This document shows positions 19,601-27,000 of a stretch of DNA of 33,224 nucleotides, piece by piece (position 1 is the first letter of the stretch; each line of letters opens with the position of its first letter). This DNA is from Nostoc linckia FACHB-104 (GTDB lineage: Bacteria; Cyanobacteriota; Cyanobacteriia; Cyanobacteriales; Nostocaceae). The notes beneath the pieces were generated by a model, which worked only from the letters and a program-made list of their open reading frames with translations, ran no database searches and was not told where the DNA came from. The position numbers were made by a program, and so were the translations under genes. The stretch lies in NCBI RefSeq assembly GCF_014696615.1, contig NZ_JACJQJ010000088.1, forward strand, positions 1 to 33,224, in the 5' to 3' direction.

Positions 19601-20953
19601 TAAAAATGCCGCCGGATCGCTGCTAGGAATCCAGAATTTAGTCGCTTCAATATTAATATCTCCAGCCAGATAATTACCACTGGAGCCATCTGCTAATAAT
19701 TGAGCATTATCTTTAATATATATTTCTTTACCTTTGAGGATAATATTGCCTGAATTGCCGTTAGTTTGACGAGTCGAAATTACTACTCCTTCATTTATAT
19801 AAATATCTCGAACATCAACGTCAATCTTCCCACCAAAATTGGAAACATTACCCGTAAAGGTAACAGCATCATCATAGCGATCGCCTTTAATTTCTAAATC
19901 AAATTTATGAGGAGTAGTTAAACTACTCAAGTCAATGTTAATGCGATCGCCATCTAAGGGATCTTTATCTGTAATGATTTTAAATTTGTTAATGGAGTTA
20001 ATATCAACTGTGACGGTATTGTCATCTACTTTAGTAATACCACTACCATTTATTTGAATTTGTTCTTCCGTATCTTTAATAACTAATTGATTATTATCTA
20101 CAGAAACATAGACATTTTCTAGATCTGAAGTCGAATTTCCTGCATCATCTCCTTCTAAAAGTAATTCACCATTATTTAAGGCAATAGTTCCTAAAAGATG
20201 ATCGTAATTAAGGTAATTAAAACTCCTGGCTTCGATTTTTTTAGATTGATATTCTAAATCCCAATCTCCCCCTAAGTTGGCATTACCTGTTAAATCGATA
20301 GAAGCAGCAATATCAGCCCCGGTAAACTGACTTAACTGCTGGACAAAGTTTTGCCCTTGAATACCTTCAGCAACATTACAACCATATAATAAGAAATCAC
20401 CTGTAGGAATTAAAGATTGTCCCCAAATACTAAAATCATTACTATAATTATTTAAGTTGCCTAAATTTAAAATGGTATTGCCTAACTGGACTCCACCCGC
20501 AAAACCGTGACTAAATAAATGCACGGCATCAAGGTTTTGATAATTGCCTAAAACTTGACTTATTTGTTGAATTTCATTACGATTACTATCTAAGATAAAT
20601 ACCTGAGCTTGCTCAGATACACCCTGAATTAAACTTTGATAATTATCTAATTTACTATCAACAAAAGCTATTTCTTTAACTCCACTACTCAATAAACTAT
20701 CTGTATAGCTAATTGTTTCCGATCCAGTGATAAGATGCTGATTCTTATCAGGATATAAAACCGAATTTTGAGCCAAGTTATAATCAAATAACGACGCTTT
20801 GATATCCCATTTTGGTGCTAATTCTATATTTAGGTAAGGAATGGATTGGCTAAGGGGCTGATTAAAGTCTAAACCATAAGAATTAAGATTATGATTCAAA
20901 TCGCTGACGGGAGCAAAAGGAGTTGATTCATTCGGGAGATTGTCGTTAAACAT
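7664..20953 (-). CDS. Giant 4429-residue DUF4347 repeat protein, probable exported adhesin
   Basis: The N-terminus has no signal peptide. A DUF4347 domain lies at about 94-255, with HLFSHG (His149) and LLYGCNVA (Cys192). A filament-type beta region (LKGKEIYIKDNAQLLADG) follows, then a linker rich in Pro, Thr and Glu at about 1325-1400. A block of about 27 repeats with a period near 57 residues spans about 1465-2960, with the consensus GSVSVNxIxxxTxAYI...IxSLAG. The section at about 2960-3290 holds several HGFxNGExVVY...GGLTSGxxYxVIKV modules; a divergent copy lies near 700-810. The C-terminus has two near-identical acidic repeats offset by 116 residues. Absence of a signal peptide plus acidic Asp/Gly-rich C-terminal repeats suggests type I secretion. 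This looks like a beta-helical surface adhesin or matrix protein. It lies 119 bp downstream of the 2085-residue gene on the same strand. The frame is open over 13 kb, indicating selection. Confidence 0.9.
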   Translation of the reverse strand: MFNDNLPNESTPFAPVSDLNHNLNSYGLDFNQPLSQSIPYLNIELAPKWDIKASLFDYNLAQNSVLYPDKNQHLITGSETISYTDSLLSSGVKEIAFVDSKLDNYQSLIQGVSEQAQVFILDSNRNEIQQISQVLGNYQNLDAVHLFSHGFAGGVQLGNTILNLGNLNNYSNDFSIWGQSLIPTGDFLLYGCNVAEGIQGQNFVQQLSQFTGADIAASIDLTGNANLGGDWDLEYQSKKIEARSFNYLNYDHLLGTIALNNGELLLEGDDAGNSTSDLENVYVSVDNNQLVIKDTEEQIQINGSGITKVDDNTVTVDINSINKFKIITDKDPLDGDRINIDLSSLTTPHKFDLEIKGDRYDDAVTFTGNVSNFGGKIDVDVRDIYINEGVVISTRQTNGNSGNIILKGKEIYIKDNAQLLADGSSGNYLAGDINIEATKFWIPSSDPAAFLTDLGLFGSFDDSRIIVGKSTIFKGNNINFSTDTGGTTEQANLLQEFTASGLRTLVDLIVGIPVMLKVKKAESIINIGDNSQIIGSGNINLESYANADIDIAVVGGDSESDLGQSNDSFLKKFSFGLGVGITKAETTIGGNVMINANKNVSILSDAFTNSSVDSRTSQNLGIKPTSKDNKALAFGISYSEANSYTNVAQGAIITAGGNANVLAIGENYNKSAGRAYIYQDGTAGIALGLEISASDIRTEVNGTINAGGATGDIIVNLDDNNLINNVTSQIQLISPHNFKNGDAVVYKNGDADGKIGGNDSIGGLIHQQVYYVIVDSPNQIRLAESRSKALAKQAIAIDKDDKTGTGHHLHALKGLGTIGIGVKSYLESRDIVQADSGIFNNTALNKIINFDSSAISSGVRTTIGDKLKNTSEAQAAQNQKDLDAKVKAGDKVQKPTTTQKLSQKAFPGTDNNSTGESSKWGLAGSLAVTIANHDVTTKIGATAKLASQQDLEVNSFHQSITQIEAITDLQKASTGVEGPSKETAISASVSAGFYDSDVKTEIADGAKLDASGNLNIQSEIVYPFAWENADLTDISVASSASELTQWWDDFITGKESVLDSIDSTISVQYPHKAKPWSSWTKSASQAEKKGFSGSINVLSFNNTNQTIVGSGVEINQNQAYRNLNQAVNIQANTDITLINITGDPLSLTKSIGGKGVGGSVFFLLADNTTEAIVKDGAKIYTGSNQKFSLKANTDVFSTVMAISGGAAEEFGIAGTVVVNLQYNRTISQLGSGAIVTGGGLDIIAQDDTDHWNFVGGIIRGNNTGIGMSVGVHNIGREVQALIGNSSDLAPGSNTNIDVNGDINVKALSEGNIYTLSLAAAVITQPTPQKPSPGPTPDATPGMSASDPSAEVDDPIDINLIKKSTETGSPTDGIEKRPETPEAAPKGTTGGENVANDQGKQGKSGIGISGDVSIHLVNDKVLAYVNDSGQIKTLGNISITANNDTDLYTISGSASFVNKPNASSTGIAGSVAVNLISGDTKAYIAGKNTTTGKQLTLSANSLSLEATRTGDIFSISAGGSGALGSKGIAIAGSVSVNNITNTTESYIDGGVLVLLTDLLIKAKDESDIFAIAGALAFGGRAGVGAAIGVNIINNDTKATLKNSSLNYTGKLDISAENNTEIQALSGAIGASSGNLGGAGTVSVNIINGETTAFITNINTQKALSVINLKANNNAKIQSLSGAVGASKGMGFGAAIAYNGINDSTSAYITGSNLGTNSSLTIAANSNRTIQTISLGLAGGKDLGLAGSVSVNIIDGSLAAYIADSTVTANGKVEVTAIASDDIEALAGAVGISLGNGGVGAGISINQISNGNRAYITGSTITSQNDLSLKAQTSSEISTISIGAAGGKTFALGGSIAVNTINNTSKASIEANSNIQAAKVNLTGKDNSTIESLAGAVGLSTGSAAIAASVAVNYISNEAQAYIDRSTVKATSNVGLTADAAATIKSLSASGAVTTGSGAVSGSFSINIIGGATKAYIANGANVTGTGISLSANNNSKIQSLAGNVAGAGTGAVGISLAVNDLDNGIYAYIDNSNVTATNNQISLSATSKGDIASASVGGAGAGTFAVGGSVSINNIDTATKAYVANNSQLNAAQLISIKANDDSEISSIAGQVAVGGTAGIGASVSTNYISNAVNAYITGSQVTSMNNGLTIQADISPTVENITAGGAGAGTFAVGGSVTVNHISTQVLAYIGNNSTIQTQQNINILATNNATIRSLAGQISGAGTAAIGAAVAINNSSGLTSAYIANSNVSTGGAIKVAATGTNTIESLSAGASVSGQVALTGSVSVNNITDTITAYAINRSLSGNSLEISAQDNSTIKSLAGQLSASLGGSVGAAVAYNNIGNTVKAYSQDATINTTGNVLINANNQGTIETVAVGGSFGLYVGLAGSVAVNEMTNTTSAYIQGGNVTASGSVGVLANSVNSMTTGGGAISGGLAGVGATIVVNNLNNTTQAYLLGANVNALGNNSLTVPLADGSGNTQVMSGLAVIATSKENLNTTIGTVSAGGLGLAGSIAVNSFQDKTQAYINGGNINKNNTGANSQQSVLVKAANDSNVDIKAGAGAFGGAGVGATIDVTTVKNGTFAYINNATVNTLKDIEVEARTKKNVNSVVVAAAGGVGLGISGAISIVNVSAGMSSDANQAADDTKSIVDARLVEMDGMGKDSSGNSNINTKKDITNDLSTTPTGIQGTTAFIGGTINAGGNIYVYSDETTKLGVIAGAVAYGGFLGAGGSVGIANVTHNTSAYVAANAVLSAGGNIGVQANGLIDQNKVQAIAGTAGLVGLGAAVAYLTSHNNTNAYIGAGTTINQANNINVLAGSSSNSQAEAWGASAGAVAAGVVIANTEETGTTQAYLGNNVTIQNTHNLTVNATAKEVVSAIAQAASGGIVSGNGSVPEANISPTVKAYIGDNSKIQVNNDVQVISDATVDGDAEAKGVSIGALAVGVSLAEVNAKPNIDTYIGADVNLNANNVTVKSLLGKPLSSGDNAFNPANTVNNGSDTINFGKEHGFQTGETVVYLNGGGTDIGGLTSGSSYQVIKVDNQTLKLGSEFDASKIDIPANKITFSRNHAFTNGQKVVYEAVGGAAIGGLTSGNSYYVKVLDSKTIKLVPAWPDPSVTQAATLANIAANQITINSHGFSNGDLVTYQTRSAQVAIVNTIPADAKGKDSIFNLEADLTSSDTFNSAKHGFDNGEEIVYSTTGTAIGGLTSGQKYFVIKVDDNHFKLSATKNGTAINLTSAAQASFHSITALNVTGLETGKPYYVVGATANSFQLSATKAGVALTLGTTGLTGTGTNHLFSKDSAIDLTSASSGQHNLHFDLDNSTATGDKHSFSTGAVATVPSQGDNQFSVYAQASAGALIGGTGTEATLNITPTMNTYVGDRTSITAKGNVAVTGLASVSLTGGTDASISGAIAVGASEINVTIDKTNNTYIGTSAKIKADGNIQVTSQSDQNLAVKSYGGAGSAITFADSEAHANITHNTTTTIKNNAELISNDTLLLGSSSNTDTNVKAAANGAGIYADADADSSIKFDGSNTTNVNANVRLEGRHLNVTAIVDTFKVESRAESEGAGLIGNIDAHAKVDLTGSDAVVNIATGAYLKGDEVNLNAEYKNVVSRAIAEADCDGLGGDTDSDATNIMPLVAKVQTEVDSTIEATILNVESDFESFNKTTKAHSDLAWELDLGLFKITMDFGEEEEDEKYTPKPWINFNSTVIINRHDVNPILVIDTNGNIIQQSNNITANITATEVIVDDVENVKVGGINFIIPQRTDKMFDNGEFTDNGKYSVNNPAYDTVQIINNSSKDLVINDISVINIVGLPEIKYDQVNVKNKNIATTNIPPVDPLPVNPTVVTIENNGNSNLVLQGIIDSPHDRTDLVSTGGIIGRDGHKIITRDLSLTAVNGSIGTDSQRIIAQLNQDYHPITDDVPSSKINLQIEAKNSVFLDLTAKQLDSNPVTVNVAKMTATTGDINLLINQTTDSTNTPVAALYEFTKIITGNNIIINAGTTSTNLQGNTDFVGNTSFLDHQSLLDIDGNTGNIKGTLDVVTGGYIELTEVAGGVNLKQLVSDQDYIKLTVNESSNLDENLLLIDNANISAAKNISFLVGDNFQINTTATIISGQKLVINADKNNQDTNGSLVNIFGAIYSQGTELYTEKDSDIFNVRRIDSKTYLGSKSGDDVINVGSKYPTTGGLLDNIDATLTISGGIGKDILNVNDSGDSKDNIAIVTDNEIRGLGMGGKIDYGSFEKLNLQTGDGEDNVTVESTHNGETNLNTADGNDNIYIESIYGDTTVRSAQGDDHITVSSSQQLLDNIANTLTVSGGIGGDILNLDDSGDSKDNIAIVTDNEIRGLGMGGKIDYGSFEKLNLQTGDGADNVTVESTHNGETNLNTAGGNDNIYIESIYGDTTVITGNEGDTVNVENSSLLSSVLIVDGKKWRD
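7761..8383 (-). repeat. Two near-identical direct repeats, 348-bp offset, in the giant gene's 3' end
   Basis: The stretch 7761-8035 recurs at 8109-8383 with few differences, both encoding LxxxDSGDSKDNIAIVTDNEIRGLGMGGKIDYGSFEKL...NLNTAxGNDNIYIESIYGDTTV. The offset is 348 bp, exactly 116 codons, so unequal crossing-over would change copy number without a frameshift. The near identity suggests a recent duplication or ongoing gene conversion. Confidence 0.9.
11080..12060 (-). repeat. Internal array of HGF-NG-VVY modules within the giant gene
   Basis: This section encodes successive units of roughly 55-65 residues built on HGFxNGExVVYxxxGGxxIGGLTSGxxYxVIKVDxxTxKL, for example TISFGKEHGF-like, ITFSRNHAF, ITINSHGF and TFNSAKHGF starts. 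The modules differ from the surrounding GSVSVN repeats and look inserted as a block. A separate, more divergent copy sits near 18530-18850. Confidence 0.75.
12070..16570 (-). repeat. Array of about 27 adhesin-type repeats within the giant gene
   Basis: Repeats of about 57 residues (about 170 bp) run head to tail with the consensus GSVSVNxIxxxTxAYIxxSxVxAxGxVxIxAxxxxxIxSLAGAxxxxGxxxxG. Odd and even units alternate slightly (GSVxVN against AAVAxN), suggesting a two-unit duplication step. They are diverged at the DNA level, unlike the C-terminal pair. I counted by eye, so the number is approximate. Confidence 0.8.
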
Positions 20954-21013
20954 CTTATTCTTATTTACCTTGATAGAATGGCAATTTGACTATTGATCAT
21001 CGTTGGTATAATC

Positions 21014-21054
21014 AGTGAAAAGTAATCAGTAATTTTTACTTTTTACTTTTCACT
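21014..21054 (-). promoter_or_regulatory. 12-bp perfect inverted repeat between the two large genes
   Basis: AGTGAAAAGTAA at 21014-21025 and TTACTTTTCACT at 21043-21054 are exact reverse complements with a 17-base AT-rich loop. It lies 60 bp before the giant gene's start and after the 2085-residue gene's stop, both on the minus strand. It could act as a terminator or attenuator, as an mRNA processing stem, or be a miniature repeat. No strong T run follows on the minus strand. Confidence 0.5.
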
Positions 21055-21072
21055 AATGTGTTGGTATAACTC

Positions 21073-24000
21073 CTAAACGACTTGGACTTGGGTAATAGAG
21101 AGAATCATGTCGTTGTAGTCAAAATCGCCACCGCCAATTATGTCCTCAAAGCCAAACAGCCCATTACCTAAACTGCGTACATGATCGACGCGATCGCTGT
21201 TTATACCCATATACGATGTCAGGACACGGTTAAAATCGTTACCAATGTCTGATAAAGTGCCATTAGAAACCATGAATGGCAAATAGTATGCACCGCCATT
21301 AAGGGTCACAGAAGCCTCTGTATTAGTTAAATTACTAGTTTGAAATTGAACACCTTGAACTAAGCGATCGCTAGTTGCTAATTGTAAATAACGCTTTTGC
21401 TGTTCAGCACTAAGTTGAGATGTTGGGTCAATTAACATACCAGTAAGTGAGTCTTTAATTGACCCTTGAGTATCATCAACACGGTAGAAATAAACGGAGT
21501 TGTTATTTGCGGCTTCTCGCTGCAGGGAGAATTTTAAGGTAACTTGCTGATTATCAAATACAGCAGAGGAATTGAGGTCGATTAATTCGCTAGTCCTATT
21601 CACTTGAAACTGGCTTGAATCGACTGCAAGTATTCCTAATTGGGCTTTTACTTGCTCTGGAGTGAGAATTTTGGCATTGATATCAAATAATCCGGCTAAA
21701 GAGAAGTTGGCAGTTTGTCCGCTTGCATCACCACTAGCTTGGAAAATTGTGGTTCCGCCATTCAGACTGGAAAGAGAAAACTGCACGGGTTTAGAATTTA
21801 AACCATTGAAGAGCAATTCATCCTTTGTACCGCCTTGAATTACAAAGAAAACGGCTTGTTCCCCTTCTTCAAAGGCGACAGTACAGTTTTGAGTGCCAAA
21901 GTTAGGATTGCGTTTATCTCTCAAAGAGCTAAACAGAGTCTCTCCCCGTTCAATAATCGCTTGTTTAGCTTCATCAAGGGAATTGACAACTTCACCATTT
22001 ACCTTAACAATTTGCCCGTCATTCCCAAAACGGACACGCGCCATACCAATTTCGGAAGCATTTTCCCCCCGGAAGCGGTTGAGGGTAAACTGAACGTGGC
22101 TGCGGTTTCCATAGAAGTTTAAACCATCTTGGCTCGAACGAACTTCTAGGCGACTTGTGCTTAAATTCCAGTTTACTGCTACTAAGGACTGAGAAATTTC
22201 CCCGTTAGCTGAATCGTCTAAATCTCCCCATTCTCCATCTTGTAAGTATATTACTGCCCAGTCTGGTTTACCGTTAAGGTTACGATCCTGAAGTATCACA
22301 CCAGTAAGCAGTTCCTCATCGATTTTACCGAACAGTGGGTTCAACTGTCGTCGGAAGTCAACTAAAGTACCATCAGCTCGACGCAATAAAATTGTACTAA
22401 CAGTATCTGTTTCACTATCAGGTAACTTAACTTCTACACGGATTGGTTTTTGTTTAAGCTTGTCAGAAATTTGTTTTTGTAATGCGACATCTATGAATTC
22501 TGGTTCTGGTTTTACCTCAAAATTAAGCACATCGAGGATTGGTGTTATACCCTTTAATGCAGATTTTTTCAGATCCTTACTATCAAAAGCAGCGAGGGGA
22601 TCGTTAATAGTTTCCCTGAGGTTTTCAGTTTCAACATGATGAATGACTAAACCCGGATTTTCGCTCTTACCGCTTAATTCTTTTTGATCTTCATCCTTAA
22701 TCGCAATAATAATCGGTTGAGTTGTGTCATTAATACCGAATAAGGCAACAACATCAGCGTTATTAACCGCCCTGTCACTTAAACTTTGTACAAAAACATT
22801 AGTAGGAAATAATTGCTTGAGGTCTTTTGCTACTTTAATTTCAGTAGGATTATTAATACCATCAGCATCTGGATCGGGAATGACAGTGATGTTAATGGTA
22901 TCCTGATCAATTTGAGTAACCTTCCCAAAGTTACTTAGGTCATCAGTAGTAAATGTGAGGGTTTCAGCACCGTGAAAATCTTTGTTACCAAGATAGAACA
23001 TCCCTTGCAGAGCTTGGTTGACATTTGCTACTTTACCTGTAAAGGTCATTGTTGCATCTGCAACACCATCTCCAGTACCAAAGGTTAATCCGTCCTGTTT
23101 ACCTAAAGTTAAAGTACCGTTGTTAACTGCAAGGGTGACTTTGACTTCTTTTGTACCTTCATCAACATCAACATCACTCAAACTCAGGACATTAGCATTT
23201 TTGTTGTTGAAGAATAATTTTTCGTCTTCATCTACCTCTTGGGCTTGGGGTACGCTATTGATAGGCGCATCATTGACAGGTTTAACTTTAATAGCGATGC
23301 TATCTGTATCTTGTAATGCTTTTCCTTTACCTGAATTACCTAAATCATTGGTGGTAATGGTGAGAGTATCATCACCGTTGTAGTTGACATTAGCTAAATA
23401 ATTTAATCCTTCTAACCCTTTGTTGATATCTGCGACTGTACCTTTGAAGCTAATTGTATTAGTACCATTACCTGTAAGCTCTAATAAATTAGCAGTTGAG
23501 CCTAGAGTCAGTTTGCCTTTGGTAACGCTAAGAGTAACAAGTTGCCGATCGACAAAAGGCTGGATGTTGATGTCTGGAATAACATCAACATCTTTAATAC
23601 TAATTGTATTACCATTGATGCTACTAAAGATGAGATTTTCATCTTCGTTAACTTCTACTGTTGTGGGTAAGTTGTTGACTGGTATGTCATTAACTGCATT
23701 AACTGCGATCGCGACTTCAGCAGTTGCAAATCTTTCACCCAGAACGGAACCATTATTTAAGTCATTAATCTCTATCTTTAGAGTATCTTCACCGTTGTAA
23801 TTGTCATTACCTAAATAACGCAGACCACTCAAAGCGATGTTAATATCTGCTACCTTACCCTTAACAATTACATTAGCAGTTTGATTTTTTTCAACTATTA
23901 AATTAGTGGTTGTACTTAGAGTTAGTTTACCCCTGTTAACTGAAAGGGTTACTTGTACCTCATCAACAGGTTGAAAATTTAATTCATTATCAACATCAAT

Positions 24001-27000
24001 ATCAGAAATACTGATGAAATTATTGTTTGCTACATTAAAGACTAATTCTGTATCTTCATCAATAGTTTGACGAGTAGGTACATCTGCATTAACAGGAGGA
24101 TCGTTGATTGGGTTGACTTTAATAGCAACGGTATCAACTTTTTCTTTAACACCACCAGAACCAGAATGACCTAAATCATTAGTAGTAATGGTGAGGGCAT
24201 CTAAACCATTGTAATTGACAATACCTTGATAAATTAAATTATCTAAAGCATTGTTGATATCTGCAACTGCACCCGTGATAGTTACGGTGGCAGTTTGATT
24301 GTTTTCAACTGCTAAATTATTGGGGATTGAACTTAATTTGAGAGTACCTTTACTAACCTGAAGAGTGACTTTTACTTGATTAATAAATGGTTGGTTATTG
24401 ATATTAGGATCAAAGTCAACATCACTAATACTAATCCTATTATTGTTAGCGGCATTAAAGATTAATTGGGTATCTTCATCAACTGCTTGTTGAACGCTAG
24501 GAAAAGTATTTACTGCTGTATCGTTGACTGCATTAACAGTAATGGCGACTGTATTAACATCTTGCAATGGGGTAATTTTACCAGTATTACCAAGGTCATT
24601 GTTAGTAATAGTTAGGATGTCATTACCGTTAAAATTTTGACTACCCTGATAAATTACACCTGCTGCTAAAACGGCATTAATTGCATCTAATGTACCTGTA
24701 AAGGTAATTGCTGCATTGCCATTATTATTACCATTAGCAAAGGTAATACCAGATGTACTCTTGAGCTTGAGTAAACCTTTAGTAACAGCGAGGGTAACTT
24801 GTAAATTACTGCTACCTTTTTCGTTAACATCAACATCTTTAATACTCAGACCTGTGATGTTAATTTCTGTGTCTTCATTAACAACTTGAGAATTAGGAAC
24901 AGTATTTACAGGTGCATCATTGACTGGCGTAACACTTATTTGTATGGTATCGTTATCATCAATTAGATTACCACCAATACCTTGATTAATACCTGTGTCA
25001 TCCGTTTGGATCTTCAGGTAAGCACTACCCAAATTATTATTAAAGTCAGCATTAGGTGTAAAGGTCAGACCATTTAAGGCGCTATTGATATCTGCAATGC
25101 TACCTGTTAATTGCAAAGTGCCGTCTGTACCGTTATCATCAGAAAAGGTTAACCCCGTAGTATTGCCATTGAATTTGAGAGTGCCATTGTTAGCTGTTAG
25201 CTTAAGTTGTACAGGAACATTACCAGCATCAGGGTCACTCAGGGAGATTTGATTGTTGCTAAAGGTGAAGGGAGTGTCTTCATCAATAGTTATCGGTTGG
25301 GGAATGCTATTAACGGGTGAGTCATTTTCAGCCGTAACCTTAATTTCTGTAGTAACTGCGGTGCTGGTTTTGGGTGTGGGGTCGTTCGGGCTACCATTAT
25401 CATTGACTGTAACAGTAATGGTGCGACTAGCCTTGGGTGTATCAGAAGTAGTCTGATAGGTGAGGCTGGCAATGAGGGCTTTTACTGCTGCTAAAGTAGC
25501 ATTAGTGTTAATAAAATTAACTACTAAATCCTTACCATTGCTACCATTTTTTGTGCCATCAATCGTACCAATATCTGTGCCGTTATACTTAACAATATTA
25601 CCATTGAGGCTGATAGTAGCATTACTTCCAATAGCAAGTTTGTCTGTAACTTCTGAAGTACCATTATAAGCAACTGTCAGATTCCCACCATTAAACTGAG
25701 AAGAATCATCATCAGTAAGGATAATGGTGCTGTTTTTATAGATAGTATCCGCAGCTTGGTTGAGAGTATTTTCTAAGAAGGTAACTTCAGATGCTAACCC
25801 AGATAGTTGGGGAGTATCGTTAATATTACTAAAGCTAATACCAGAATTGATGTTTATAGACTTAGGAGAAGTTGAATTGTAACCATCAGTAACTACAACA
25901 TCAAAGGATGGAGGATTTTCACCACGGTTATGAATAAATATAACTTTGCCGTTATTAATATCGTTCTGAGTAAATTCAGTTACAGAATTACCATTTAGCC
26001 AAAACTCTCCATACTGAAGATTAGCAATCTGAAATTTGATGTTCGCTGGCGTGCTAGTGTTATCAACATCTTTAGCCAGAAAGTTATCTTGGGTGAGTGT
26101 GATGATTTTTTCCGCTTCAGGAAGTGTGGAGTCATTTTCCTTCAACGTAATTTTGCTGTTAACTAACTTAGGTTCAGTTACAAACCGAATGGATGTTACA
26201 CCAGCTAAAGTTCTAGGATTACCAGGACTTGCTGTACCGTTATATAAATACTTAAGGGCGACTTGATCGTTTTTGTTAATTCCAATGGTAGCTGATGCGC
26301 CATTGTTCAGTGAAGGATCGCCGAGTTCTACATCTTTATAAACAAATTCAATGTTGTTACTGTCTTTATAAAGTAAAACTTGAAAAGTAGCATTTTCATC
26401 GGTATCGGGATGTTTAACGTTATTCCATTGGACTATGAAGCGGTTATTTTCTTGTTTATAAAAAACTTCTGTTGCCTGAAAATCATCCCAATATGGGAAA
26501 ATACTATAAGTTTGTTGATTATTAGGAAGGTTTCCATTTTGACTATTGACAGGATTTGTGGAAACAAATGTAATGTACCCATTGTCTAAGACAGTAATTT
26601 TGTCAAAAATTTGGTCATAGAATGTGAATTGAAAGCCCAGAGAAATATTTTTTTCTTGCCAGTCTAATTCTGTTTTTCCAATGTTAGTACTAGAACCAGT
26701 GATATCAGTGAAAGCAACTGTACCTTTATTCCCTTCCTGGGAATCATAAAATGTGTAATTACCATCAGTTGCAGTTGCCAAAACACCGCTATAGGTTTCT
26801 AAAACCTGGGGTTGAAATGCTAAAGATAACAAGTTTTGTACTTTACCACTAGAAGCATCCAAGTTCCAACTACCACCTCTATGAGAATTACCTACAAGAG
26901 TTTTAGAAGCGTAGACGGTGGCTTGAGTTAGTTGGTGCAGCTTTTCTAGAAACTCACTTCCTGCATCTCCTGCGGCTACATTACAACCGTAGAGAACAAG

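Noticed and set aside
8057-19673. Many 60-110 residue plus-strand frames inside the giant gene
   Set aside because: They lie antisense to a long selected repeat-coding frame, have no ribosome sites or recognisable domains, and follow the codon bias of the opposite strand.
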